Numbered from the stretch's first letter, positions 29,692-37,686 are shown. The stretch: 37,765 nt of DNA from Parashewanella hymeniacidonis (GCF_016900895.1 NZ_JAFEUN010000038.1:1-37765), one strand, 5' to 3'. The notes: generated by a model not told the origin, from the sequence alone. Program-made: numbers and translations.

Positions 29692-29979
29692 ATGCAGGTA
29701 GAAATCACGGGACAACAAGTCGAGATTACCGAGTCGTTAAAAGAATATGTGAACACAAAATTTGCAAAACTTGAACGTCGAATAGAACAGATCAATAATG
29801 TGCGCGTCGTGTTGAACGTAGAGCGTTCAAAACAAACCGCCGAGGCCAGAATTACAATGAATGGTACAGAGGCATACGCAAAATCACAGCATAATGATAT
29901 GTATGCAGCGATTGATATATTAATTGATAAAATTAATCGCCAAGTGATTAAACACAAAGAAAAGTTGATCAAACATTGA
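29692..29979 (+). CDS. hpf: Ribosome hibernation promoting factor, short form
   Basis: A 95-aa protein of the HPF/YfiA family. It binds the 30S decoding region and, with RMF, helps convert ribosomes to inactive 100S dimers in stationary phase. The beta-alpha-beta-beta-beta-alpha fold pattern is visible, beginning with MQVEITGQQVEITESLKEYV and carrying the basic second helix. The length is that of the short form, without the C-terminal dimerisation domain. GGGAGG and AGGAG lie just before the ATG. It is encoded between rpoN and ptsN. Confidence 0.94.
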   Translation: MQVEITGQQVEITESLKEYVNTKFAKLERRIEQINNVRVVLNVERSKQTAEARITMNGTEAYAKSQHNDMYAAIDILIDKINRQVIKHKEKLIKH

Positions 29980-29981
29980 CG

Positions 29982-30425
29982 ATGGAATTACGCATCATTT
30001 TAAAGCCGGAGTGCACTACCTGTGCAACTCCAGGCAGTAAAAAGAAGGTTCTCGAACTTATCAGCGATCTTATTGCCGCTAAGTATCCAGAACTTTCGGC
30101 TCAAGAAATTTTCGAGAGCTTACTCAAACGCGAAAAAATGGGAAGCACAGGTATCGGCAACGGTATCGCTATACCCCATGGTCGAATCGATAGTATTAAA
30201 GAACCTATTGCCGCCTTAATTAAGTGTGAGCAGCCGGTCGCTTTTGAAGCGATTGATAAACAGCCTGTTGATATCTTATTTGCGCTGTTAGTTCCATCCG
30301 AACAATGCCAAGAACACTTAAGCACGCTTTCTGCAATGGCTGAAAAGTTAAGCGACAAACAGACATTGAAGCAGTTGCGTAAAAGCCATGACGAAGAAGA
30401 ACTGTATCAGGTGATCACAGCATGA
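29982..30425 (+). CDS. ptsN: Nitrogen-PTS EIIA component PtsN
   Basis: A 147-aa EIIA(Ntr) domain protein, the terminal phosphoacceptor of the regulatory nitrogen PTS (PtsP-NPr-PtsN). In E. coli it controls potassium transport (TrkA, KdpD) and other targets. The active-site His66 lies in GIAIPHGR. I chose the ATG at 29982 over the in-frame TTG at 29976 that overlaps the hpf stop. An N-terminal pair of Cys (ECTTCATPG) is unusual for the family. Its stop overlaps the rapZ start. Confidence 0.95.
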   Translation: MELRIILKPECTTCATPGSKKKVLELISDLIAAKYPELSAQEIFESLLKREKMGSTGIGNGIAIPHGRIDSIKEPIAALIKCEQPVAFEAIDKQPVDILFALLVPSEQCQEHLSTLSAMAEKLSDKQTLKQLRKSHDEEELYQVITA

Positions 30426-31273
30426 AGCTTGTTATTGTTTCAGGTCGAAGTGGCTCAGGAAAATCCGTTGCACTGCGAGTGCTGGAAGATTTAGGTTATT
30501 ACTGTGTTGATAACTTGCCAGTGCCTTTGCTTGGTGATCTTATCTCTCAGCTCAAACCGGATAACGAGCTCGTCGCAATCAGTGCCGATGTTCGTAATTT
30601 ACCTGAGCAGGATAAGATACTTGAAAAGCAGCTTGAACAACTTAATGATATCGAGATAAGCAGTTTTTTCCTAAACTCAAGCGATGAAACACTCCTTAAG
30701 CGTTACAGTGAAACTCGCCGCCTTCATCCGTTATCGAAACATCACGTGACATTGCCTGAAGCGATCAAATTGGAAGGTGAGTTATTAGCACCGATTTCCA
30801 AGATGATGGATCATTATATTGATACTTCTAGTTTAAATATTTACGAGTTGAGCGATCGAGTTCGTGAAATCTTACTTGGGCAAGTTGAAAAAGATTTAGT
30901 GATTAACGTTGAATCTTTTGGCTTTAAGTATGGTATGCCAAATGATGCTGATTTTATGTTTGATGTTCGATTCTTACCAAACCCACATTGGGAACCTGAA
31001 TTAAGGCCAATGACAGGGCTTGATTTACCCGTTCAAGAATTCCTACAGCGCCAACCGCTAGTCAATAAACTGATTTGGCAAATCACCAACTTTATTGAGA
31101 CTTGGATCCCACAATTAGAGCGTAATAACCGCAGTTACTTAACCATTGCCATTGGTTGTACAGGCGGCCAACACCGTTCAGTCTTTGTTACTGAGGAAAT
31201 CGCTCGTCATCTTTCTGCTGGCAAACATAATGTTTCTGCGAGTCACAGAGAGCTAGATTCTGCTGATGTTTAA
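30422..31273 (+). CDS. rapZ: RNase adapter protein RapZ
   Basis: A 283-aa nucleotide- and RNA-binding protein. In E. coli RapZ senses glucosamine 6-phosphate and hands the sRNA GlmZ to RNase E, adjusting GlmS and so the hexosamine supply for peptidoglycan and LPS. The Walker A motif is GRSGSGKS (8-15), the Walker B-like segment follows DNLP, and the C-terminal domain has [10 protein letters not shown]. The gene is ATGA-coupled to ptsN and overlaps ptsO by 8 bases. No glmY or glmZ gene was seen in the window. Confidence 0.97.
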   Translation: MKLVIVSGRSGSGKSVALRVLEDLGYYCVDNLPVPLLGDLISQLKPDNELVAISADVRNLPEQDKILEKQLEQLNDIEISSFFLNSSDETLLKRYSETRRLHPLSKHHVTLPEAIKLEGELLAPISKMMDHYIDTSSLNIYELSDRVREILLGQVEKDLVINVESFGFKYGMPNDADFMFDVRFLPNPHWEPELRPMTGLDLPVQEFLQRQPLVNKLIWQITNFIETWIPQLERNNRSYLTIAIGCTGGQHRSVFVTEEIARHLSAGKHNVSASHRELDSADV

Positions 31274-31535
31274 ACGAGAAGTGGTTATCGCCAACAAGCT
31301 GGGGCTGCATGCACGCGCTGCGACTAAACTTGCCACGTTGGCGGCGACATTTGATGCGAGTGTTACCCTTGAGCAAGGTCATAAGTCGGCTTCAGCTTCC
31401 AGTATCTTAGGTTTACTGATGCTTGAAAGCGGCATGGGGAAAACGATTTCTGTGATTGCCGAAGGTGATGATGCTCAAGCGGCATTGGATGCCGTTTGTC
31501 AGTTGATTGAGGATAAGTTTGAAGAAGGGGCTTGA
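31266..31535 (+). CDS. ptsO: Phosphocarrier protein NPr
   Basis: An 89-aa HPr-family protein that moves phosphate from PtsP (EI-Ntr) to PtsN. The active His15 is in [10 protein letters not shown], and Ser46 sits at the HPr regulatory position in a [13 protein letters not shown] segment, though serine phosphorylation is not expected in this group. It is the last gene of the kdsD operon and is followed by a long hairpin-rich intergenic region. Confidence 0.95.
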   Translation: MFKREVVIANKLGLHARAATKLATLAATFDASVTLEQGHKSASASSILGLLMLESGMGKTISVIAEGDDAQAALDAVCQLIEDKFEEGA

Positions 31536-31612
31536 TGCCTTTCAGGCTCGTTTCTTATTCGCAAAATTTCTGCGAAATTTATAAAGTCGTGGAGTTGCAC
31601 TCCACACCGCTC

Positions 31613-31642
31613 AAAAGGGAGCTCTTCAGCAAGCTCCCCTTT
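31613..31642 (+). terminator. Possible terminator after ptsO
   Basis: A stem of 7 bp plus 3 bp around one mismatch (31613-31623 with 31632-31642) encloses an 8-base loop, 77 bases after the ptsO stop. The T-run is short and broken, so the call is tentative. Confidence 0.45.
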
Positions 31643-31949
31643 GGATTTCCCTGTGTCGCCCCGCAAAGTTAAACGTTACTCCTATTATGATAAAAAATAC
31701 CTAACGCTTTCGGTGGTGCATCCATGCACTTCGAAATCTAGTGCTACATCCATGCTGTGCTTACGTTATTTTTACCAATGATGAATAACAACTTTGTCAT
31801 GGGGGAATCATCGTAGTCTGCAAGGTTTTCGAAAATTTATCTAAAACGCTTAGCTTCGTTGGGGCGGCAAGGGATGATACAAGAAGGGATTTACTGGGGA
31901 ATGATCGACATACACAACTGTCGTTACTTCGTTTCCTTTTTGCTCGGGT

Positions 31950-31966
31950 GTGGGCAGAAAGCCCAC
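31950..31966. repeat. Perfect hairpin inside the repeat-like intergenic block
   Basis: Arms 31950-31955 and 31961-31966 are perfect complements with a 5-base AGAAA loop. The hairpin lies in DNA whose minus-strand translation is Arg/Lys/Ser-rich, a pattern I associate with intergenic repeats in Shewanella-like genomes; that link is from memory and unchecked. Confidence 0.4.
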
Positions 31967-32072
31967 GAATTTTAACGTGCATAGCACTTTCCATTAAATA
32001 CTCCAAAGCATAAAGCAACAATGACGCCTATTCATTCAATAGAAATTGTTTACACATAAATATTCAAAACTA

Positions 32073-32140
32073 ATTTGTAGTGAGGCAATAAAGATATCAT
32101 AACGAGCGAAACACGCTTTTGGATAAAAGCTTGCCACGGC
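32073..32140 (-). repeat. Dispersed intergenic repeat, copy B (inverted relative to copy A)
   Basis: Read on the minus strand, 32130-32081 aligns with positions 111-160. Seventeen of 20 bases match in 32120-32101 against 121-140, followed by a further matching block with one single-base gap. The copy carries its own 6-bp hairpin (arms within 32115-32130). Base changes differ between the two hairpins, so the copies have diverged. Confidence 0.6.
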
Positions 32141-32359
32141 TTACAAAAGTCAACTTGAATTTCAAATTAAAAAATCTAATAGATTTTTCATTATCTTTTT
32201 AGGTTTAACAAAAAATCGATTAAACTCGAATGATATTAGCAATCGGCGTATCAAAGATATATATCAAATTTAAAGCCCTAACGACAATTATGATTATCGG
32301 CTTTATATTATCAAGTGTATAAGTTAATCTATCCACGTTTTTACTACCCGTAGGTACTA

Positions 32360-32836
32360 ATGAAATTACTTTTTGAAAAATTTGCAACATTTACATATAG
32401 TTTCGCAGCTTTATCTCTTTTTTTAACGGCATTAATTATAATTGGATGGTCACTCTACTCAGCTGTTAATGGATTATTTTACACTTCTCAGATTAATGAC
32501 TTATTTATTTATACAATGCTTCAATCTGTTAGCTCAATTATTATTTCAATAGCAATAATAGATGTTGCAAAATATCTTTTAGAAGAAGAGGTATATCGGA
32601 ATAAAGAGCTGAGGCAACCCAAAGAAGCACGAGAAACCATTACAAAAATAATGGTTATTATTGCAATTGCAGTAAGTATGGAAGGATTAGTATATATTTT
32701 CAAAGCAGGAACAAAAGATATTAGCTTATTGCTTTATCCATCGTTTTTAATATTAAGTTCTGTATTTGTCATAATCGGATTGGGAGTTTATCAAAAACTC
32801 AGTGCTGTAATCGAAAAACATACCGAAGATAATTAA
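32360..32836 (+). CDS. Four-helix integral membrane protein, unknown function
   Basis: I cannot assign a family. The 158-aa product has four hydrophobic segments, at about residues 10-36, 47-71, 93-113 and 118-143, and a charged loop between the second and third (LEEEVYRNKELRQPKEARET). This charged loop would face the cytoplasm by the positive-inside rule. There is no signal peptidase site and no catalytic motif. The DNA is markedly AT-rich compared with the core operons. It starts the accessory cluster, and the RssA-type patatin gene begins 18 bases after its stop, so the two are probably co-transcribed and may work together at the inner membrane. Confidence 0.7.
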   Translation: MKLLFEKFATFTYSFAALSLFLTALIIIGWSLYSAVNGLFYTSQINDLFIYTMLQSVSSIIISIAIIDVAKYLLEEEVYRNKELRQPKEARETITKIMVIIAIAVSMEGLVYIFKAGTKDISLLLYPSFLILSSVFVIIGLGVYQKLSAVIEKHTEDN

Positions 32837-32854
32837 CTTCCTGAGTAATTAAAC

Positions 32855-33754
32855 ATGAAAATAGGAATAGCTTTAGGTTCTGGTGCCGCAAGAGGCTGGG
32901 CGCATATTGGTGTACTAAAAGAATTAAAATCAATTGGAGTAAATATTGATGTTGTTGCAGGTAGCTCAATAGGCTCTTTTGTTGGTGCAGCTAATGCTAC
33001 AGGCCACCTTGCAGAGCTTGAAAATTGGGTTACAAGCTTAAATTGGCGAGAGTTACTTTCTTTTGTTGATATCAACCTTTCTGGCGGGATATTACAGGGA
33101 GATAAACTCATTAATTTCTTTAATGATCTTGGTATAAATTCAGATATTGAACAACTTGATTGTAAATTCGGAGCTGTTGCAACCGAGTATGGGACAGGTC
33201 AAGAAGTATGGCTGAAAAAAGGGCAGATTCTTGATGCGATAAGAGCGTCTTGTACTTTTCCTAGTTTATTTAACCCAGTTTGTCATAATGAACGTTGGTT
33301 GCTAGACGGTGGCCTTGTAAATCCTGTTCCTGTTTCATTATGCCGAGCATTGGGCGCTGATATTGTCATTGCTGTTGACCTTAATACACAACTCGTTGGC
33401 CGGCATGCAATGTTTGAAACAACACAACAAGAACCTACATCGCAAGTTAACGATTCTGAACTTGGAAAAATAGATGTTTTTAAGAGCTGGCTAACATCAA
33501 ATAAAAACGCAATAAAAGACAATCACCCAGGTTTATTAGATGTAATAACTGCATCGATCAATATCATGCAAGATAGGATCACACGCAGCCGTATGGCTGG
33601 AGATCCACCGGATATTTTACTATCGCCAAGAGTCAACGACATAGGGATGTTTGATTTCAGTCAGGCAAAGCTGGCCATTGATGAAGGCGCATTAGTCACA
33701 AGAAATGCTGCTCGCCGAATTCAAGATTTATGTGGGCTAAGTGACAGTCGATAA
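32855..33754 (+). CDS. RssA-type patatin-like phospholipase
   Basis: A 299-aa patatin-family serine hydrolase without a signal peptide, hence cytosolic or peripheral. The oxyanion loop is GSGAARG (8-14), nucleophile Ser38 lies in GSSIG, and Asp151 lies in LLDGG, a complete Ser-Asp dyad. It resembles the RssA/YchK/NTE-like group rather than the secreted PlpD type found at 9212. A polar insertion at about residues 180-215 (rich in Gln, Thr and Ser) interrupts the last part of the domain. The substrate is unknown; membrane phospholipids or lysophospholipids are typical. It follows the four-helix membrane protein gene by 18 bases. Confidence 0.85.
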   Translation: MKIGIALGSGAARGWAHIGVLKELKSIGVNIDVVAGSSIGSFVGAANATGHLAELENWVTSLNWRELLSFVDINLSGGILQGDKLINFFNDLGINSDIEQLDCKFGAVATEYGTGQEVWLKKGQILDAIRASCTFPSLFNPVCHNERWLLDGGLVNPVPVSLCRALGADIVIAVDLNTQLVGRHAMFETTQQEPTSQVNDSELGKIDVFKSWLTSNKNAIKDNHPGLLDVITASINIMQDRITRSRMAGDPPDILLSPRVNDIGMFDFSQAKLAIDEGALVTRNAARRIQDLCGLSDSR

Positions 33755-33858
33755 AGTTTTCAATAATTATGCTGTTCAGGTTTAATGGATAGCAAGGCGC
33801 AATGATGAGTCATCGTCCTAGCTGTAGCAAGGAATTAGAACTAAAGCTTGGCGTCATA

Positions 33859-33907
33859 AAATCTAAGATAACGTATAAATGGCTACTTATCTCAATATCT
33901 TAGATTT
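33859..33907. repeat. Perfect 12-bp inverted repeat between the patatin and ZntB-like genes
   Basis: Arms 33859-33870 and 33896-33907 are perfect complements separated by 25 bases. Just upstream (33806-33816) is an 11-base near-palindrome within DNA that looks like intergenic repeat. This 219-base gap splits the accessory cluster into two likely transcription units. The repeat could be an operator, a weak terminator stem, or the end of a small mobile repeat. Confidence 0.4.
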
Positions 33908-33973
33908 CTTCGTTAATGTGCCTCATCTAATTTATTCGGACAACGCCTTGAAATATATACTCCTTTAGCCGAA

Positions 33974-34903
33974 ATGGGAATATACTTTTTTCTTTGTATA
34001 GGTAAAATCGACTTGAAATCAATCTCTAGTAATATGAGCTGGCAACATTTCGAACAGTTTGATGCTGAAACTGAAGAGTGGCTTAAATATAATACACAAT
34101 TAACTAATGAGCAGATTAGCATTCTGTGTGATGACTTAACTCGCCCAAGAGTTGTTTTTACTGAAACAGACCAAGTCATCTGTATATTGAGGGTTATTCA
34201 TAAAGAATCAGAAAGTGATTTTTCAATGGTTTCTGTTCGATTTTTCTTTGATAAGCAACAACTGATTTCACTGTCACTTTATTCTTTACCGGCTATATCT
34301 CAACTGATTCAAGTAAAGAATAAATCAACAACGCCAATTGATTTTTTTTATCGAACGTGTGAGGCCATTGTTGACAATATCACGGCGCAGATAGTTGAAA
34401 TGGATGAGAAAATTCATAATATCCATGACAAATGGACGGATGAGGAAGCTATTGATTCAAATGATATACTGGCAACACGCAAGCAAGTTTCCCATATTCA
34501 GCGCTTTCTTCTTTCACAAGCCGACGTTTTTCAGAAACTCTATTTGTTTTTCAGTGATAAAAAAAATGGAAATTCCAAAGTAATTAATCCCAAATGGAGA
34601 GAGTTAAATAATGCGACAAATAGAGACATTGAAGCATTAACGGACATGCGTGAACGACTACAAATCCTTCAAGATGCAATTATGCAAAAACGTGAAGAGA
34701 CGCACAATAAAATCCTGTTCATCATGTCATTAGTTTCTACCATATTTTTACCTCTTACCTTCATCGCTAGTCTGTTAGGGATGAATGTTAGCGGTATTCC
34801 TCTGCAAACAGGAAACGATGGTTTTTGGATTTTATGTGGTTTGCTTTTTTTTATTGCCATTATCGAGCTGGTTTTATTTAGACTCTGGAAGTGGATTAAA
34901 TAG
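33974..34903 (+). CDS. CorA/ZntB-family divalent cation transporter
   Basis: A 309-aa inner-membrane protein of the CorA metal ion transporter superfamily, nearest in style to ZntB. The long cytoplasmic part (1-245) contains the TRPRV segment shared with ZntB and a long helix. Two transmembrane helices follow (about 246-268 and 281-303). The signature GMN is at 269-271 in the pore-mouth loop GMNVSGIP, which resembles ZntB more than the CorA YGMNFxxMPE loop. ZntB moves zinc, CorA magnesium; the ion here is not determined. The ATG at 33974 is kept because the N-terminal strand matches the start of the family domain; no strong ribosome site is seen. The antiporter gene starts 14 bases after the stop. 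Confidence 0.85.
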   Translation: MGIYFFLCIGKIDLKSISSNMSWQHFEQFDAETEEWLKYNTQLTNEQISILCDDLTRPRVVFTETDQVICILRVIHKESESDFSMVSVRFFFDKQQLISLSLYSLPAISQLIQVKNKSTTPIDFFYRTCEAIVDNITAQIVEMDEKIHNIHDKWTDEEAIDSNDILATRKQVSHIQRFLLSQADVFQKLYLFFSDKKNGNSKVINPKWRELNNATNRDIEALTDMRERLQILQDAIMQKREETHNKILFIMSLVSTIFLPLTFIASLLGMNVSGIPLQTGNDGFWILCGLLFFIAIIELVLFRLWKWIK

Positions 34904-34917
34904 TTTTAGAGGTTTCC

Positions 34918-36078
34918 ATGCATCTTGATCCTGCCTTAGCGCCTACAGTTAGCGTTATTTTAATTGTACTATTAATCGGTATTTTCATGAGACTCATGAA
35001 ACAACCGCATGTTATCTCCTATTTGCTTGCCGGCATTATTGTTGGTCCTTTTGGCTTACAGCTTATCAATGACATCGATTTTATTAACCGATTGGGTTCA
35101 ATTGGAGTTATTTTACTGCTTTTCTTTGTGGGCATGGAAACTGATGCTAAAAAGTTAATTTCTGATTGGAAAATCATCATTTTTGGCACTGCTTTTCAGG
35201 TTTTATTCAGTGTGCTGGCGGTTTGGATTATCGGACAATGGTTTGATTGGTCGTTATCAAGAATAATTTTGATTGGTTTTGTGATTAGCTTGAGTAGCAC
35301 TGCGGTACTCATAAAGTTGCTACAAGATAGTGGCGAATTAAAAAGCAAAATAGGCCAAGGTGTTCTTGGTATTTTGTTAGCGCAAGATCTCGCGATTATC
35401 CCAATGATATTAATCATTGGGATGCTTAACCCATCTTCTGAAGCAGTCGTCCATTGGCAGTTGCAATTACTGGGTGCTGTTTTGATGGCGGGGCTATTTA
35501 TTTTTATCGTCTTTAAAAAGCAAATCAAGCTCCCGTTTGCTAGCTGGATAAAGGCAGATCATGAGTTGCAATTATTCGTCGCTTTAGCTATCTGTTTTGG
35601 TATGGCATTGCTCACCGCAGCATTTGAATTATCTACTGCTCTTGGTGCATTTCTTGGCGGGTTGTTAATTGGCTCAGCAAAAGAAGCTGAATGGGTCACA
35701 AAAACGCTGGAATCATTAAAAATGCTTTTTCTAGCTTTCTTTTTCTTATCGATTGGGTTGCTATTAAACATTGATTATTTCACGACACACATCCCGCAAG
35801 TTGTATTTTTGGTTCTTGCAGCACTCATTACCAATACACTAATTAATGCAGGTATTCTCCGGGTTGCTAACTTCGATTGGAAACAAAGCTTGTATGCAGG
35901 AGCCCTTCTGTCTCAGATTGGTGAATTCAGTTTTGTTTTAGCCGCCTTAGGGTTACAAGCCAGCATTATTTCTGACGAAGGCTACCAATTAGCCTTATGC
36001 GTCATTGCACTCTCCCTTTTTCTTTCTCCACTATGGATAAGTGGCTTTCGAAAAATGACACGACACAGTAATAAATAG
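34918..36078 (+). CDS. Kef-type (CPA2) cation:proton antiporter, membrane domain only
   Basis: A 386-aa membrane protein of the monovalent cation:proton antiporter-2 family, with about 11-12 transmembrane helices. Family motifs include SLSSTAVLIKLLQDSGE, LLAQDLAIIPMI with the ion-site Gln-Asp pair, and GAFLGGLLIGS. KefB/KefC are about 600 aa because they carry a C-terminal RCK (TrkA-N) nucleotide-binding domain and tail; this protein stops right after the last helix with no sign of a frameshift, so it would lack that control. AGAGG lies 6 bases before the ATG. It sits 14 bases after the ZntB-like gene and 7 bases before the MscS-type gene. Whether it moves potassium or sodium cannot be told. 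Confidence 0.87.
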   Translation: MHLDPALAPTVSVILIVLLIGIFMRLMKQPHVISYLLAGIIVGPFGLQLINDIDFINRLGSIGVILLLFFVGMETDAKKLISDWKIIIFGTAFQVLFSVLAVWIIGQWFDWSLSRIILIGFVISLSSTAVLIKLLQDSGELKSKIGQGVLGILLAQDLAIIPMILIIGMLNPSSEAVVHWQLQLLGAVLMAGLFIFIVFKKQIKLPFASWIKADHELQLFVALAICFGMALLTAAFELSTALGAFLGGLLIGSAKEAEWVTKTLESLKMLFLAFFFLSIGLLLNIDYFTTHIPQVVFLVLAALITNTLINAGILRVANFDWKQSLYAGALLSQIGEFSFVLAALGLQASIISDEGYQLALCVIALSLFLSPLWISGFRKMTRHSNK

Positions 36079-36085
36079 GTTTTTT

Positions 36086-36931
36086 ATGTCTTTAGCTACA
36101 TTTTTTGAATACTTTTCACAAAGTAAAAGCTTACTTTCATTTGGTTGTATATTAATTATCTTGCTTTCAAGGTGGTTGATTGTTTTTTTTCTAAGGCGTA
36201 AACCCGCTCATGAAGATCACTTACCTAAAAGGTTAATCAATACTGTAAATAAAATTGCAACACTCATCATGGTTTTCGGCTTAATACTCATTTGGCTGTC
36301 AGAACTGAGATTCATTGCATTATCTGTCGCCGCATTTATTGTAGCGCTAGTAATGGCAACAAGAGAGTATATTCAATGTCTGCTTGGTGCGATTTATATC
36401 GCTGCCGTGCGCGCTTTCAATATTGGTGATTGGATTAAAATTGGTGACCATTACGGTGAAGTAGTAAGGAGTGACTGGCTATCAACTATTTTATTGGAAA
36501 TTGAAGTCAGTAATAAGTCGTATGAATATACAGGTGAAACATTAGTCATCCCAAACAATAAGTTTCTGACCAATATGACATCCAATTTGAACTTTATGAA
36601 ACGCTATATTGCACATTCATTTACCATTACAAGAGAGCCTGAGTATGTCAATCTCGTTGAGCTTAAAAAACAAATTTTGAAAAGAGCCAATGAATATTGC
36701 TTGCCCTTTAAAGATGTTGCAGAGCGTTATAACAGTTTAATTGAGTCACGTTTAGGGATTGCTATTTTTGGTCCAGAAGCTAGTGTTCGGTTATCTACAA
36801 CGGATATGGCAAAAAACCAAATAACCATTACGATATTTTGTCCAACGCATGAAGCACTGAAAATTGAACAGCAACTTACGGATGATTTCATGACACTTTG
36901 GTATAACGCTTTACCTTTAACATCAAATTAA
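36086..36931 (+). CDS. MscS-type mechanosensitive ion channel family protein
   Basis: A 281-aa channel-family protein. Three hydrophobic segments lie at about residues 16-35, 52-71 and 73-108, the last being the pore-lining helix region. The beta domain typical of MscS follows, with FNIGDWIKIGDHYGEVV and the later VIPNNKFLTNMTSN. The C-terminal alpha/beta part (about 165-281) is present. The sequence is far from E. coli MscS and belongs to a divergent subgroup. A role in ion flux or osmotic relief is inferred from the family. It begins 7 bases after the antiporter gene, so the two are almost certainly co-transcribed, and the DUF2391-like gene follows 27 bases later. Confidence 0.85.
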   Translation: MSLATFFEYFSQSKSLLSFGCILIILLSRWLIVFFLRRKPAHEDHLPKRLINTVNKIATLIMVFGLILIWLSELRFIALSVAAFIVALVMATREYIQCLLGAIYIAAVRAFNIGDWIKIGDHYGEVVRSDWLSTILLEIEVSNKSYEYTGETLVIPNNKFLTNMTSNLNFMKRYIAHSFTITREPEYVNLVELKKQILKRANEYCLPFKDVAERYNSLIESRLGIAIFGPEASVRLSTTDMAKNQITITIFCPTHEALKIEQQLTDDFMTLWYNALPLTSN

Positions 36932-36958
36932 TAGAATAATCTAAAGGAATTTCTAGAG

Positions 36959-37363
36959 GTGATTAAATTGGGAAATACATTTAATAGTGAAGATCTTATC
37001 CAAATTTGCGTGGGTGCTTTTGCTCTGGCTGTGCCGATTTCATTTTCAGAAGAAGCTTGGCGCCTCAGTGAAACCTTGCCAACGTTAAATTTAAGCTTAC
37101 TTTTTGTGATATCAATTTGTTTCTTGGGAGTGTATACCTACCAAAGTGTGTTTCAAACCAACGTTGATTCAAGAGTAAGCTTATTTATTTTGAGAATCAT
37201 CGTTGCATATTCAATCACCTTTTGCATCGTGGCACTGGTTCTGTTCTGTATCAATAAGTTGCCTTTAATGACAGAATCTGTTTTGGCTTTTAAAAGAGTG
37301 ATAGTGATTTCAATGCCGGCATCAATGGGTGCTATTGTCGTTGATAGCTTCGATAAAGAATGA
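36959..37363 (+). CDS. DUF2391-like integral membrane protein
   Basis: A 134-aa protein with four hydrophobic segments (about residues 12-30, 43-61, 72-98 and 108-128). The segment GAFALAVPISFSEEAW and the closing ASMGAIVVDSF resemble the DUF2391/TIGR02587 family of putative membrane proteins, whose function is unknown; the match is from memory and moderate. The start is a GTG at 36959, with AAGGAA about 10 bases upstream. It follows the MscS-type gene by 27 bases and precedes the decayed mscS gene by 18 bases. Confidence 0.65.
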   Translation: MIKLGNTFNSEDLIQICVGAFALAVPISFSEEAWRLSETLPTLNLSLLFVISICFLGVYTYQSVFQTNVDSRVSLFILRIIVAYSITFCIVALVLFCINKLPLMTESVLAFKRVIVISMPASMGAIVVDSFDKE

Positions 37364-37381
37364 ACTTCATAAGGGAATATT

Positions 37382-37574
37382 ATGGATAGTATTTTTAGTT
37401 GGTTAAACAGTAACTCACAGAAAATTGAAACTTTTCAATAGAACTATTATTCGCACTCTTGATCGTTTTTATTGGAGTGTGAATTACCAACTTTTAGAAA
37501 CTATCAAAATAGAATTTGATAAAGCTGGAATTAACATTCCATATCCTCAAATGGATGTTCATTTGAAAAAGTAA
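37382..37574 (+). pseudogene. mscS: Decayed mscS gene (both ends kept, middle deleted)
   Basis: An ATG at 37382 with a good AAGGGA ribosome site 5 bases upstream opens a 19-codon frame ([13 protein letters not shown]...) that soon stops. In a different frame, the DNA up to the TAA at 37572-37574 encodes a C-terminal tail with [13 protein letters not shown], then [17 protein letters not shown]. This is the highly recognisable end of small-conductance mechanosensitive channels of the MscS/YggB type. The roughly 200 residues expected between are missing. The best reading is an mscS gene that lost its middle through an internal deletion, leaving start and tail out of frame. It continues the operon spacing of the cluster (18 bases after the DUF2391-like gene). 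Confidence 0.72.
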
Positions 37575-37665
37575 TAAATTTTTAATCAGGGGATTATCCT
37601 AGAAAACTCAGTTGGGTACGTTTTCAAGCGCAGAAAAAATTTTCGGTAGCAAGGCAGAGCGTGCA

Positions 37666-37686
37666 GCAAGTAGTTAATCTACTTGC
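37666..37686. repeat. Perfect 8-bp palindromic hairpin near the right edge
   Basis: Arms 37666-37673 and 37679-37686 are perfect complements with a TTAAT loop. The surrounding DNA (about 37600-37765) has no gene and starts with TAGCAAGGC, a string also found near 33794 in the other palindrome-containing gap. It may be part of an intergenic repeat family that continues beyond the window. Confidence 0.4.

Larger units (their letters stand above)
31536..32359. other. Long gene-free region with several hairpins and repeat-like DNA
   Basis: These 824 bases contain no convincing gene. They hold a perfect 7-bp hairpin with a 3-base loop (31589-31605), a terminator-like stem (31613-31642), two similar CATCCATG-centred short palindromes (about 31717-31760), a perfect 6-bp hairpin (31950-31966), and the inverted copy B of the dispersed repeat (about 32081-32130). 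The best reading frame (31797-32021, minus) encodes a basic, Ser-rich peptide that looks like a translated repeat. The region separates the conserved ptsO operon from the accessory cluster and must hold the promoter for the gene at 32360. Confidence 0.6.

Noticed and set aside
31797-32021. 74-codon minus-strand frame encoding an Arg/Lys/Ser-rich peptide
   Set aside because: It spans a hairpin and repeat-like DNA, has no ribosome site, and resembles translated intergenic repeats rather than a protein.
32360-37574. Reading the accessory cluster as a known phage-defence operon
   Set aside because: A patatin beside membrane proteins recalls CBASS effectors, but no nucleotidyltransferase, sensor NTPase, nuclease or toxin-antitoxin gene is present, so there is no sequence basis for that call.
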